The notes beneath the pieces are model-generated. The model did not search any database, was not told the DNA's origin, and saw only the letters and a program-made list of their open reading frames with translations. Below are positions 34,523-43,662 of a stretch of DNA of 64,000 bases, in pieces. The translations under genes were made by a program, and so were the position numbers. Origin of the DNA: Flavobacteriaceae bacterium (lineage in GTDB: Bacteria; Bacteroidota; Bacteroidia; Flavobacteriales; Flavobacteriaceae); assembly GCA_031277535.1 (NCBI GenBank), contig JAITMD010000013.1, positions 1-64,000 of the forward strand. The letters are read 5' to 3'. Position 1 is the first letter of the stretch, and each line of letters opens with the position of its first letter.

Positions 34523-35791
34523 ATGATAGCAAAGATTGGTAAGGGAAGTAACCTTATTGGAGCTTTGTCCTACAATCAATTAAAAGTTGATAAAGGACAA
34601 GGCTCCATTTTGTTTACAAATAACTTACCTGAACAAAATAAATCTTCAAACTATATATCTCAACTTTATAAACATTTTGAACCTTATCTACTTTTAAATA
34701 ACAAGACAGAGAAAGTTGTACGACATATTTCTTTGAATCCCAATCCAAATGATAAATTAACGGAAGAGACTTTAAATGAAATTGCTCAACAGTATATGAA
34801 GGCGATGGGCTTTACAGATCAGCCTTATATTGTCTATAAACACAGTGATATAGAAAGAGAGCATATTCACATCGTTACTGTTTGCACAGATTTAGAAGGG
34901 AAGAAAATTGATGATAAATATGATCATTTAAAATCAATGAAAGCTTGTCGTGAAATTGAAAAGCAGTTTAATTTAACTTCTTCTATAAATCAAACAAAAG
35001 AATTCAAGCAAATTCAGTTCACGCCAATTGATTATACCAAACATAATCTAAAAGCTCAAATAGCTTCTGTAATACGATATCTACCCAAGTATTATAAGTA
35101 TGATAGTCTAACAAGTTATAATGCTTTATTATTCCTATTTAATATCAGAGCAGAAAGGGTAGAAGCATCTTACAATGGACAAACTAAACAGGGCTTAGTA
35201 TATTTTGCGATAAACGAAAAAGGGGAGAAGGTAAGTAATCCTTTTAAGGCTTCATTTTTTGGTAAAAATGCAAGCTATCAAGAGCTTGAAAAGCATTTTA
35301 AATCTTCAAAAGAAAAACTAAAAAACTCACCCAATAAAGAGAATCTTAAACATACAATTGAGATAGCGTTAAACACAACAAATTCACAACAAGGATTTAA
35401 AGATGAGCTTTTAGATCATGGAATAAACGTTGTTTTATTCCAAAACAAAGACAATCGAATCTATGGCGTAACTTTTATCGATCACAACTCAAAAAGTGTT
35501 TATAAAGGCTCTGATTTAGGTAAAGAGTTATCAGCTAATATACTGAATCAAAAATGGAGTAGTACAGAAGATTATCCTCGTTCAATTTTAATACCTTCTC
35601 AACAAGCTAATACTAATGAAGCTGATGAGTTACATCCAATGTTTGAGTACTTATATTCTGAAACTACTGATTTTAATAATAATGAGTTTCTATCTTTGTT
35701 TAATCTTTTAAACAATAACCAAGAGATAGATTATGAAGAGTTAAGTTTTGATAAGTCTATAAAGAGAAAAAAGAAAAGAAAGAGGTTATAA
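34523..35791 (+). CDS. mobB: Relaxase/mobilisation nuclease (MobB-type)
   Basis: A 422-aa relaxase. The N-terminal MobA/VirD2-family domain carries GSNLIGALSYN (possible catalytic Tyr20 region), VVRHISLNPNPNDKL, and the metal-binding HUHU motif EREHIHIVTV. The C-terminal ~200 residues are unassigned and charged, ending in a Lys/Arg-rich tail (SIKRKKKRKRL). It nicks oriT and pilots the transferred strand. The gene is closed by a strong terminator, after which chromosomal-type genes begin, so this may be near the right end of the element. Confidence 0.9.
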   Translation: MIAKIGKGSNLIGALSYNQLKVDKGQGSILFTNNLPEQNKSSNYISQLYKHFEPYLLLNNKTEKVVRHISLNPNPNDKLTEETLNEIAQQYMKAMGFTDQPYIVYKHSDIEREHIHIVTVCTDLEGKKIDDKYDHLKSMKACREIEKQFNLTSSINQTKEFKQIQFTPIDYTKHNLKAQIASVIRYLPKYYKYDSLTSYNALLFLFNIRAERVEASYNGQTKQGLVYFAINEKGEKVSNPFKASFFGKNASYQELEKHFKSSKEKLKNSPNKENLKHTIEIALNTTNSQQGFKDELLDHGINVVLFQNKDNRIYGVTFIDHNSKSVYKGSDLGKELSANILNQKWSSTEDYPRSILIPSQQANTNEADELHPMFEYLYSETTDFNNNEFLSLFNLLNNNQEIDYEELSFDKSIKRKKKRKRL

Positions 35792-35828
35792 AAAAACCTA
35801 TAAATCAATTCGAAATATAGGTTTTTTT
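35790..35828. terminator. Bidirectional terminator between relaxase and T9SS-exported protein
   Basis: AAAAAAACCTATA and TATAGGTTTTTTT form a 13-bp perfect stem with a 13-nt loop between convergent genes, with T tracts on both strands. Confidence 0.85.
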
Positions 35829-35850
35829 ACTTGATTAATAGGATACTTAA

Positions 35851-37875
35851 TTATTTATTAACTACAATTTTTTCATTTACTCTTCGTCCTTGATAATCAA
35901 AAAGGGCTAAGATGTATGTTCCGTTTGATAGGTTGCTACAATCAATTTGCGAAGTAGAAGCATCACCATTTAATACTGTTTTGCCTGCAATATCATATAG
36001 TTCAAAATATCTCCAATCTACTTCAGAAGCCCAGTATATTTTGTTTTTTGTAGGGTTGGGAAATAGTTTAGGCTTTATACTTTCCCATTTATCATTAGAC
36101 AGAACCGGAGTTCCACAGTCAGTAGCTGCAAGTTTTGCAATAAAGAAATCAACATTTCCCCCTTTGTTTGTAAGCATAGATACTTTGGGATGTTGGTAAA
36201 ATAGCGAAGAAGCGAAGTACCCACCTGTAATAAAGTTCCCATCCTTATCCATTTCTACAGCTAATAGAGCACTTGGTACAACTTTTACTCCCTCTATTTT
36301 ATGTAGTGCTTTAATTTTTCCATCCTTTTTATCGAATCGCAAAATAGCAGGGTTTGAATAATCACCAATATTCATTCCAGGATCAAAAGAATCCCATGTT
36401 GCTGATCCAACACTTGAAGCAACGATTACTTCAGTATTACTAATTGTTAAACGTTCTCCTGAACTTGTTAGTCCATCAGCAGTACCAGTATTAGTTAATT
36501 TTGGAGTGCTAAGGTTGATCCAATCAATTTTTCCATTAGTTGGATTTAATTTCATAGTTGTTGCTTTACCACTTTCCCCGTTTATTTTAGTGTTACCAAA
36601 GTAGCCTTCTATATATACTTGCTTGTCATTATCCCATTTTCCAGCTACATTACCAGTAAGGTATACCTCTCCTTGTTGATCTGTTTTTACATCACCAGGT
36701 ACGAAATACAATGTTGCATTAGCAGAAACTCTCCAAAGTTTTTTTCCATTGGTGTCAAAAGCTACAATATATCCTCCGTCAGGTATATGTGTACCATCAA
36801 AAGAGGGGTTTTTGAAACCATAACCCTTCTCATATAGGTATCCAGTTAAATAGTATTGTTTTTTTATGGAATCATACCAAAAGTGTTGTTTTGGTTGAAT
36901 TTGAAAAGGAAATATTTCACCAGCTATATTATATGTTGAATCTGTTGTATTGCGCACCATATTATCATTAGTGGTAAGAGGCATTTTAAGTGCTCGTTTA
37001 ACAGTTCCATTGGCATTGTAGACAATTACCCAATATTCGTGATAGTAATAAAAAGGTTTTGTTTCTTTTATGTTTATAAGACCATTTAAGTATGTACCAG
37101 GTCTAAGAGCTACCATCCAATGGGTTGTGCCATCATTTTCAGTTACTATTTTATTGGCAGAATAGGTAATATTGTTAACTTGACCTCCTAAATGTCCTGT
37201 TATTTGAGAGTATTCTGGAATTAAACCTTCAGGGTATTGTACCCACTGAAAACTACCATCAGTTGTTTTATATTTAGCTAAAGCTAAACTTTTAAATCCT
37301 GGATGAGGCTTGTATCTGTCTGCTTTTTCAACATAAGGCATCTGGGTTGTTTTGTCAAAGTGAACAGAATTGTTCATTCTGTTATATGGATTGACTTCAG
37401 TAGAGCTATAAGCATTTTCAATAATAAGACCTACATATAGGCCTTCATTATTATCTAACCCAATGCTATAGGCATAATCATATCCACTTCCTCCAATTAC
37501 CTGTGTCCATCTGGTATTTCCATTGCAATCTAAAGAAATAAGTAGCACATCAGAAGCTGAATTGTTAAACCCCTCATAGTTGTATACCTCTATAGGTTGT
37601 CCATTGAATTGAGTATTTGATTGCCCTATAATAGCTAAAATATAAGAGTTATTGTCTTTGTCAACTTTTACATCTACTACCTGTTCAAAATTAATTGCCC
37701 TGTCAAGGTAGTGTCCTTTCCACGCTGATCTATTGTCATTGATGTTTTTCTGTCCACCACCACTAACAGCCCATACCCAATCATAGGTTGGGGGGGAAGT
37801 AGGGGTGTTTTGACTACACAATTGTAGACAAGGAAGTAAAGTAAGTATGAATAGTGAGAGTAGTTTTTGTTTCAT
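35851..37875 (-). CDS. T9SS type A sorting domain protein with beta-propeller-like repeats
   Basis: The start at 37875 gives 674 aa beginning MKQKLLSLFILTLLPCLQLCSQ, a good signal peptide. The body is built of repeated strand units resembling SBBP/beta-propeller repeats (GNTRWTQVIGGSGYDYAYSI, DGNFITGGYFASS, GEVYLTGNVAG). The last ~70 residues form a type A sorting domain (LFPNPTKNKIYW, then FELYDIAGKTVL, NLSNGTYILALF), which directs secretion and surface attachment through the type IX system. The ligand or function is unknown. It is monocistronic, ending at a shared terminator. Confidence 0.85.
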   Translation of the reverse strand: MKQKLLSLFILTLLPCLQLCSQNTPTSPPTYDWVWAVSGGGQKNINDNRSAWKGHYLDRAINFEQVVDVKVDKDNNSYILAIIGQSNTQFNGQPIEVYNYEGFNNSASDVLLISLDCNGNTRWTQVIGGSGYDYAYSIGLDNNEGLYVGLIIENAYSSTEVNPYNRMNNSVHFDKTTQMPYVEKADRYKPHPGFKSLALAKYKTTDGSFQWVQYPEGLIPEYSQITGHLGGQVNNITYSANKIVTENDGTTHWMVALRPGTYLNGLINIKETKPFYYYHEYWVIVYNANGTVKRALKMPLTTNDNMVRNTTDSTYNIAGEIFPFQIQPKQHFWYDSIKKQYYLTGYLYEKGYGFKNPSFDGTHIPDGGYIVAFDTNGKKLWRVSANATLYFVPGDVKTDQQGEVYLTGNVAGKWDNDKQVYIEGYFGNTKINGESGKATTMKLNPTNGKIDWINLSTPKLTNTGTADGLTSSGERLTISNTEVIVASSVGSATWDSFDPGMNIGDYSNPAILRFDKKDGKIKALHKIEGVKVVPSALLAVEMDKDGNFITGGYFASSLFYQHPKVSMLTNKGGNVDFFIAKLAATDCGTPVLSNDKWESIKPKLFPNPTKNKIYWASEVDWRYFELYDIAGKTVLNGDASTSQIDCSNLSNGTYILALFDYQGRRVNEKIVVNK

Positions 37876-38272
37876 TCTGTTTAGGTGTTTAAAGAAAATC
37901 AACTATAATTGAAATTGTATACTCAGGATAATATATTTTAGATGTATTTATTTGTTTTTTGTTTTATTCCAAATTGTTTTGGAAGTAAATTTGCCTATTT
38001 GATGTAATAGTGATACAATATACAAAATAAATTATATTAAAATTAACATAATTATCAAGTGGGTGATATTTAGGAACAATCTCTACTATTATTATAGGAG
38101 AGTAAGAGATTAGCTACTATAAATAATATGTAATCAGAAACCTTTTCTAAACATTGGTAGCCTTCTCTTAATATTGGGTATGTTGATTCATAATGGTTTT
38201 GTAATGAGTTGTTAATGTTTTGCTTATATGGGGAGGGTATGTTTGTTAAAACTAATTAACTTAAAAAAAGTA
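37876..38272. other. Gene-free stretch (~400 bp) between divergent exported-protein genes
   Basis: Divergent promoter region. One inverted repeat, AATCTCT/AGAGATT, spans 38077-38111. No coding sequence or recognised RNA; strongly AT-rich. Confidence 0.4.
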
Positions 38273-39757
38273 ATGAGATTTAACAACACACTATCTACTT
38301 GGGCTATGAGCCTTGTATTGGGAGCAGTAATTGTTGGTTGTAGCGACGACAACTCAACAAGTGATGATTCAAAAAATAATAATTCTGTAGAATTGAAAAA
38401 TCACTCAAAAACACCAGCGTTTGTATATGCAATGCCTGGTTTTGAAAAGTTAGAGATTTTTTCTCTTATTTCAAGTGAAGATCAATTAAAGGATTCACCT
38501 GATTTTGTATTTGGAGGACAACCTGATGGAGCAGGATTTATGAAAGACCCTAAAGGAGATGGGTATTTAATGATTACAAATCATGAGATTATGCAATCTG
38601 TTTCTCGTGTTTATTTAGATAAAACGTTTAAACCTGTCAAAGGAGAGTATATTGTAGATGGTATTGGAGGTATTACAAGATTGTGTTCTGCTACCCTGGC
38701 AAAACCTGAAGTACATGGATTTGGTCCTGTATTTTTAACTGCAGGAGAATCAGGTGAGGAGAGTATGGTACATGCTATTGACCCATTAGGTTCTACAGCT
38801 ATGAAATCTAATACAGATAGAGTATTACCAGCTTTAGGAAAAGCAAGTATGGAGAATGCTGTTCCATTACCTACAGATGTATCTAATGGGAAGACAATTA
38901 TTATGATTGGAGAAGATCAAGGGTATAGCTCAAGTCATCAAAGTGCAGGTCAATTGGTTATGTATATTGGTAATAAAGGTGATTTACAAAATGGAAAACT
39001 TTATGCTTTGAAACGTAAATCGGGTGGTTATACAGAAATGGATATGACAAAAGGGAATCAGTATGATGTAGAGTTTGTAGAAATCCCTGGAGCAAAAGAT
39101 ATGACGGGAGCGCAAATTAATCAAAAGAATATTGATTTAGGAGTTATCCGTTTTTCTCGTGTAGAAGATGTTGATTATAGAAAAGGAGCAGGTAAAGGAA
39201 ATGAGATATACTTTACTGCTACAGGTCAGGCAAGTGGTGGAGCTCCTGTAAAAGGATACACAATGTGGGGACGTGTATATAGGTTACTATTGGATAAAAA
39301 CAATATGCTAACAGGTAAATTATCTGTTATTGCAGAAGGAGATAGTAACCCAGGCAATAACTTGATTAATCCAGATAACTTATGTGTAACAGAAAATTTT
39401 GTTTACATTCAAGAAGATGGAGATTCGTATTATGCTGATGCTAAACATGATTCATATATTTGGCAATATAAAATAGCTGATGGTACTTATAAACCATGGT
39501 TGAATATGAAGCATGATAGAAATAATGCAGAATGGCAAAAGAATTATAACCAATCAGGACAATTACAGAAGTTTGGTTCATGGGAATTTGGAGCAATGGA
39601 GGATATCTCTGATTTAATTGGTGTACCAAACACATTCTCTGTAAATATTCATTCGCATACTTGGCAGAAAGATGAATTTGCTAACGCTGATAAGGCAGGA
39701 GTAAATAAAAATAAAGAAGGAGGACAAGTTGTAATTATTCGCAACGTAGAAAGATAA
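38273..39757 (+). CDS. PhoX-like (DUF839) lipoprotein
   Basis: The ATG at 38273 yields 494 aa with a lipoprotein signal (lipobox VIVGC, Cys23) and a low-complexity Asp/Ser/Asn linker; the longer frame adds 15 residues before the signal. PhoX-family propeller motifs include YLMITNHEIMQS, IRFSRVEDVDYRKG, GRVYRLLLDK, LINPDNLCVTENFVYIQEDG and, near the end, EFGAMEDISDL. PhoX enzymes are Ca/Fe-dependent alkaline phosphatases, but phosphatase activity of this lipoprotein branch is not certain. It is followed after 69 bp by a di-heme peroxidase gene on the same strand, a possible functional pair. Confidence 0.75.
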   Translation: MRFNNTLSTWAMSLVLGAVIVGCSDDNSTSDDSKNNNSVELKNHSKTPAFVYAMPGFEKLEIFSLISSEDQLKDSPDFVFGGQPDGAGFMKDPKGDGYLMITNHEIMQSVSRVYLDKTFKPVKGEYIVDGIGGITRLCSATLAKPEVHGFGPVFLTAGESGEESMVHAIDPLGSTAMKSNTDRVLPALGKASMENAVPLPTDVSNGKTIIMIGEDQGYSSSHQSAGQLVMYIGNKGDLQNGKLYALKRKSGGYTEMDMTKGNQYDVEFVEIPGAKDMTGAQINQKNIDLGVIRFSRVEDVDYRKGAGKGNEIYFTATGQASGGAPVKGYTMWGRVYRLLLDKNNMLTGKLSVIAEGDSNPGNNLINPDNLCVTENFVYIQEDGDSYYADAKHDSYIWQYKIADGTYKPWLNMKHDRNNAEWQKNYNQSGQLQKFGSWEFGAMEDISDLIGVPNTFSVNIHSHTWQKDEFANADKAGVNKNKEGGQVVIIRNVER

Positions 39758-39776
39758 TCAGAATTTTAAGCTAATA

Positions 39777-39814
39777 ACCTCAAGTACAGTATTTATTATT
39801 TGTGCTTGAGGTTT
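39777..39814 (+). terminator. Hairpin between phoX-like and peroxidase genes
   Basis: ACCTCAAGTACA and TGTGCTTGAGGT form an 11-12-bp stem with a ~12-nt loop, followed by TTATTATATTATA. It could terminate or attenuate transcription into the peroxidase gene. Confidence 0.6.
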
Positions 39815-39826
39815 ATTATATTATAT

Positions 39827-41620
39827 ATGCAACACACATACAAAATAACACTTTTCCTATTGCTTATTTGCAATTTATGGGGGTGCAAAGACAAAAACAG
39901 TACATACCAAGATATAACTTTTAATACTTTATTGTTAGGTAAAATAGATACTTTAGACATTAGAATTGATCAAATGATTGATGTAGTTTCTAAAAAAGAA
40001 GATAGTACGGCTATACGTGATGCCTTTGTCAAGAGTAGATTGGCTTATAAAGAGGTAGAATGGGCAGTGTCTTATTTCTTACCTCATACAAATAAATCAA
40101 TGAATGGGCCAGCATTAGATCAGTTAGATTTAGATGAAAACAAGTTTATTCCAGCACAAGGTTTTCAAGTTGTAGAAACGTTTTTATATCCAATAGATCA
40201 AAAAGAGGAAAGAAGTGATTTACTTATGGAAACTAAACGATTGAAAAATTTTTCCAATAGTATACGCAAAAACTTTGAAGTAATTACAATGACTGATAGT
40301 CAAGTATTAGAGGCATTAAAATTAGAGATTTTTCAAATAACGGCTTTGGGAATTACTGGATTTGATACTCCTGTAAGTAAACTGCAGTTTGTAGAGGCAG
40401 CTGCAAGTTTAAAAGGAGTAAAAGAGGCTATTGCAACACATCAATCCTGGAGTAAAACAAAGAAATATCAAGAATTATTACCTCGATTCGATCAAGCTAT
40501 AACAATTTGTATAGAAAATCCAAAGAAAGAATCATTTGATTACTTGACTTTTATAACAGAGCATTTAGAACCTTTAGCGAAAGGAATAGTTGAATTGCAA
40601 AAAGAGTTAAGAATAGCATTTAATAAAGATAATCAAGTAGTGAAAGCAACGGCAGCTTCTTTGTTTGACAAGGATTTGATTAATCTAAATGCTTTTATGC
40701 CTGATTCTACTTATTATTCAACAGCTAAAAAAGTTGCATTGGGAAAAGAACTATTTTTTGAAAAGAAATTGTCTAAAGATAGTTTTAGAAGTTGTGCAGA
40801 TTGTCATCACAAAGAAAAAGGGTATTCGGATGGCTTAAAAACAGCTTTAGATTTGAAGGGACAACCTTTAAAGCGTAATACTCCATCATTAAACTATGCA
40901 GCCTATTATCATGGTCAGTTTTGGGACATGCGTAGTGTAACCTTGGAAAGTCAATCTTCAGATGTAATTACAAATAAAGATGAGATGCATGGGAATCTAA
41001 GTGAAATTGTAGCGAATTTGAATAAATCAGAAAAATACCGAAAACAATTTGAAAAAGTGTACAATAGAAAAGAACCTATTGAGGTATGGCAATTAGAAAA
41101 TTCATTAGCTGCTTATATTCGCTCGCTTGCAACTTTTAATTCACGCTTCGATTTGTATATGAGAGGGGATAAAACGGCATTAACAAATCAAGAGAAAAAA
41201 GGTTTTAATTTATTTGTAGGGAAAGGACAGTGTGCAACGTGCCATTTTATACCTCTTTTTAATGGTACTGTTCCTCCTCAATTTACTAATTCAGAACAAG
41301 AAGTATTAGGTGTACCACAAGATAAAGCAGGAACAATTTTGGATAGTGATTTAGGAAGATATATCTATAATACAGATCTAGCACAATTAAAATATTCATT
41401 TAAAACGCCTACTATTCGAAATATTGGACAAAGCGGACCGTATATGCATAATGGAGTATACACAAGTTTGGAGGAAGTAATGGATTTCTATAATAAAGGT
41501 GGTGGAATAGGATTAGGACTTAAAGTAGAAAGTCAGACTTTACCAGAAGATCCCCTTGATTTAACAATGCAAGAAATGCAAGATATTATTGCTTTTATGA
41601 AAGCACTGAGTGATAAGTAA
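39827..41620 (+). CDS. Di-heme cytochrome c peroxidase with N-terminal imelysin-like domain, lipoprotein
   Basis: The ATG at 39827 gives 597 aa with lipobox LWGC (Cys20); a TTG nine codons upstream would spoil the signal. Residues ~30-260 are helical and resemble imelysin/EfeO-type metal-binding modules, but the usual GxHxxE reads GFQVVE (Gly112, Gln114, Glu117), so the His is replaced by Gln. Residues ~290-597 are a CcpA/MauG-like di-heme domain with heme motifs CADCH (Cys323-His327) and CATCH (Cys469-His473) and the later GPYMHNGVYTSLEEVM. It probably detoxifies peroxide or oxidises a periplasmic partner. It follows the PhoX-like lipoprotein gene. Confidence 0.85.
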   Translation: MQHTYKITLFLLLICNLWGCKDKNSTYQDITFNTLLLGKIDTLDIRIDQMIDVVSKKEDSTAIRDAFVKSRLAYKEVEWAVSYFLPHTNKSMNGPALDQLDLDENKFIPAQGFQVVETFLYPIDQKEERSDLLMETKRLKNFSNSIRKNFEVITMTDSQVLEALKLEIFQITALGITGFDTPVSKLQFVEAAASLKGVKEAIATHQSWSKTKKYQELLPRFDQAITICIENPKKESFDYLTFITEHLEPLAKGIVELQKELRIAFNKDNQVVKATAASLFDKDLINLNAFMPDSTYYSTAKKVALGKELFFEKKLSKDSFRSCADCHHKEKGYSDGLKTALDLKGQPLKRNTPSLNYAAYYHGQFWDMRSVTLESQSSDVITNKDEMHGNLSEIVANLNKSEKYRKQFEKVYNRKEPIEVWQLENSLAAYIRSLATFNSRFDLYMRGDKTALTNQEKKGFNLFVGKGQCATCHFIPLFNGTVPPQFTNSEQEVLGVPQDKAGTILDSDLGRYIYNTDLAQLKYSFKTPTIRNIGQSGPYMHNGVYTSLEEVMDFYNKGGGIGLGLKVESQTLPEDPLDLTMQEMQDIIAFMKALSDK

Positions 41621-41659
41621 ACAGAAAAAGATAAGCCACTTGCTTATCTTTTTCTGTTT
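41619..41659 (+). terminator. Terminator of the peroxidase gene
   Basis: AAACAGAAAAAGATAAGC-CACTT-GCTTATCTTTTTCTGTTT, an 18-bp perfect stem beginning at the stop codon. Confidence 0.88.
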
Positions 41660-41891
41660 AAAGGAAGGTTTTTTTTAGTCCGATAGTGGATGTGATGTAA
41701 TAAATCATAAAGAGTAGAATATGACAGTAGATGAAAAGTACTTGTATAAATAAGATTTTAATTATTTAAAATTCAATAAGGTAAGGTGGTTTGAGAAAAT
41801 TATAGAGGTAATAAAAGGAATATATTATCCGTTTATACAGAGAGAAATAATATTGTATTTTAGCTTTTGAATAGTAGTAAAAAATAAGCTT

Positions 41892-42992
41892 ATGAGTTTT
41901 TTGAAAAAATTGTTTGGCAATCAAGTGAAAGAAATTGAAACACTTGAGATAGAAAAAGAGTATCAAAAGTTTTGGAATTGGTTTGCTCAAAATGAAAAGA
42001 AGTTTAAAACCATAATTGAAACACAGGATAATGTAGTTGATAACTTTATAGAAGTCATTGCTCCTAAATTAAAGGCATTAAATCCTAATTTTAATATGTT
42101 AGCTGGAGGCAGACCTGGCAGTGCAACTGAATTTATCGTTACACCAGATGGAGTGTTAAAGGCTGTTCCATTTGTTGAAGATTTTATTGCATGTGCTCCA
42201 AGTATTGAAGGTTGGAGTTTTCTGGCTTGTAAAAATGCAAGCAAAGGAATTGCTTTGAGAATGGGAGACTTTGAATTAAGTGAAGATACTATTTCATTCG
42301 TTCCTTTGTTAAAAGAAGGGTATCCCGATTATATAGCCTTGCGCTTTATTGTGGAAGCATATACTCCAGAAAACGAAGATGAATTAGGAAATGCACTATA
42401 CATTTTCTTAGACAATTATATTGGGGAAATGCTTACAATGACAGAAATAGATCATTTGGAAGTGAGAGGACAAGACGCTATAGAAGGAGAACTTATACCT
42501 ATTTCCAAATTAGAAGATTATTTGAACTTTAGATCAAAAGAGTTTGTAGAGAAATATGATGGCATAAAACGCGATAGCGATTTAGATAACTATGTTGTAA
42601 TGGAAATGAGTAATGAAGATGGAGTATATTTAGTAACGCTGAATAAGACTTTTCTACTTTGGGAGAAAAAAATGTCGTATCCATGGGTTATACGAATAGA
42701 TATACCTTATAAAACAGAAGGAAGTGGAATGCCCAATAGTAAAGATGTTGCTTTAATGGATGAGATAGAAGATTTGTTAAGTGAATCTGGATTAGTATTA
42801 ACCGTAGCTCGAGAAACAGGAGGAGGAGAACGCAATTTGTATTTGGCAACACAAGATTTTAGAGCAGCTTCTAAAGAGGTTTATAATACGTTGAGTTTGT
42901 ATAACAATAGATTAGAAGCTTCATATCGTTTATATAAAGATAAATATTGGTTTGGTTTACAAGGATATGTTGAAGCAATAACTGAACAATAG
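41892..42992 (+). CDS. DUF695-domain cytoplasmic protein
   Basis: A 366-aa soluble protein. The N-terminal ~215 residues include EYQKFWNWFAQNEKKFKTII and LNPNFNMLAGGRPGSATEFI. The C-terminal ~140 residues resemble DUF695 (WVIRIDIPYKTEGSGMP, then DEIEDLL and GGGERNLYLATQDFRAASK). Function unknown. There is no signal peptide and no catalytic motif. It is monocistronic with its own terminator. Confidence 0.7.
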   Translation: MSFLKKLFGNQVKEIETLEIEKEYQKFWNWFAQNEKKFKTIIETQDNVVDNFIEVIAPKLKALNPNFNMLAGGRPGSATEFIVTPDGVLKAVPFVEDFIACAPSIEGWSFLACKNASKGIALRMGDFELSEDTISFVPLLKEGYPDYIALRFIVEAYTPENEDELGNALYIFLDNYIGEMLTMTEIDHLEVRGQDAIEGELIPISKLEDYLNFRSKEFVEKYDGIKRDSDLDNYVVMEMSNEDGVYLVTLNKTFLLWEKKMSYPWVIRIDIPYKTEGSGMPNSKDVALMDEIEDLLSESGLVLTVARETGGGERNLYLATQDFRAASKEVYNTLSLYNNRLEASYRLYKDKYWFGLQGYVEAITEQ

Positions 42993-43019
42993 AAATATAT
43001 TGGATAGCATATAATAATT

Positions 43020-43059
43020 CCCCAGAATAGACGCTTTCTATCAGTTGTTTATTCTGGGG
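43020..43059 (+). terminator. Terminator of the DUF695 gene
   Basis: CCCCAGAATA and TATTCTGGGG, a 10-bp perfect stem with a 20-nt loop, followed by TTATTTTTAT. Confidence 0.8.
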
Positions 43060-43078
43060 TTATTTTTATGGTATTGTT

Positions 43079-43086
43079 TATCTTTG
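43079..43086 (+). promoter_or_regulatory. -7 promoter element for kptA
   Basis: TATCTTTG matches TAnnTTTG and ends 21 nt before the ATG. Confidence 0.55.
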
Positions 43087-43107
43087 TATCAAATAAATAA
43101 GTGAGTT

Positions 43108-43650
43108 ATGGATGAGGGGAAAAAGAAAACAATAGGGAAGTTTTTAAGTTTAATACTTAGACATGAGCCAAGCAAAATAGGTGTTGTATTGGATGAGAAT
43201 GGTTGGGCAGATGTTGAAGAGTTAATACAAAAGTGTGGAAAACACCGTATTGTATTTTCAAGAAAAGAATTAGATGAGATTGTAGAAACAAATAATAAAC
43301 AACGTTATTCTTTTGATGAGACAAGAACTAAAATAAGAGCAAATCAAGGACATTCAATTAATATAGATTTGGAATTACAAGCAGTTGTACCTCCAGAGTT
43401 CTTATACCACGGAACAGCAGAACGTTTTTTGGAAGCTATAAAAAAAGAAGGGATAAAGAAGATGAGCAGACAACATGTTCATTTAAGTCAGGATAAAGAA
43501 ACAGCTATAGCTGTAGGAGGACGTCATGGAAAGGTAAAAGTCTTAACCGTTTTGACAGGGAAAATGCATAAAGAGGGTCTTATATTTTTCCAATCTGCCA
43601 ATGGGGTATGGCTTACTGACTTTGTATCAAAAGAATATATATCAAGTTAA
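43108..43650 (+). CDS. kptA: RNA 2'-phosphotransferase (KptA/Tpt1)
   Basis: A 180-aa enzyme of standard length. The N-terminal winged helix (KFLSLILRHEPSKIGVVLDENGWADVEEL) carries the conserved Arg-His. The ADP-ribosyltransferase-like domain has FLYHGTAERFLEAI, HVHLSQDKETAIAVG and the FFQSANGVWLTDFV ending. It removes an internal 2'-phosphate from RNA using NAD+, producing ADP-ribose 1'',2''-cyclic phosphate. Bacteria lack the tRNA-splicing ligation that makes this mark in yeast, so the natural substrate is unknown. The Crp-type regulator follows after 12 nt. Confidence 0.95.
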   Translation: MDEGKKKTIGKFLSLILRHEPSKIGVVLDENGWADVEELIQKCGKHRIVFSRKELDEIVETNNKQRYSFDETRTKIRANQGHSINIDLELQAVVPPEFLYHGTAERFLEAIKKEGIKKMSRQHVHLSQDKETAIAVGGRHGKVKVLTVLTGKMHKEGLIFFQSANGVWLTDFVSKEYISS

Positions 43651-43662
43651 AGAAGGCTATAT

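Noticed and set aside
41766..41990. 74-codon minus-strand hydrophobic frame overlapping the DUF695 start
   Set aside because: Low-complexity Phe/Tyr/Leu translation of AT-rich promoter DNA; not convincing.
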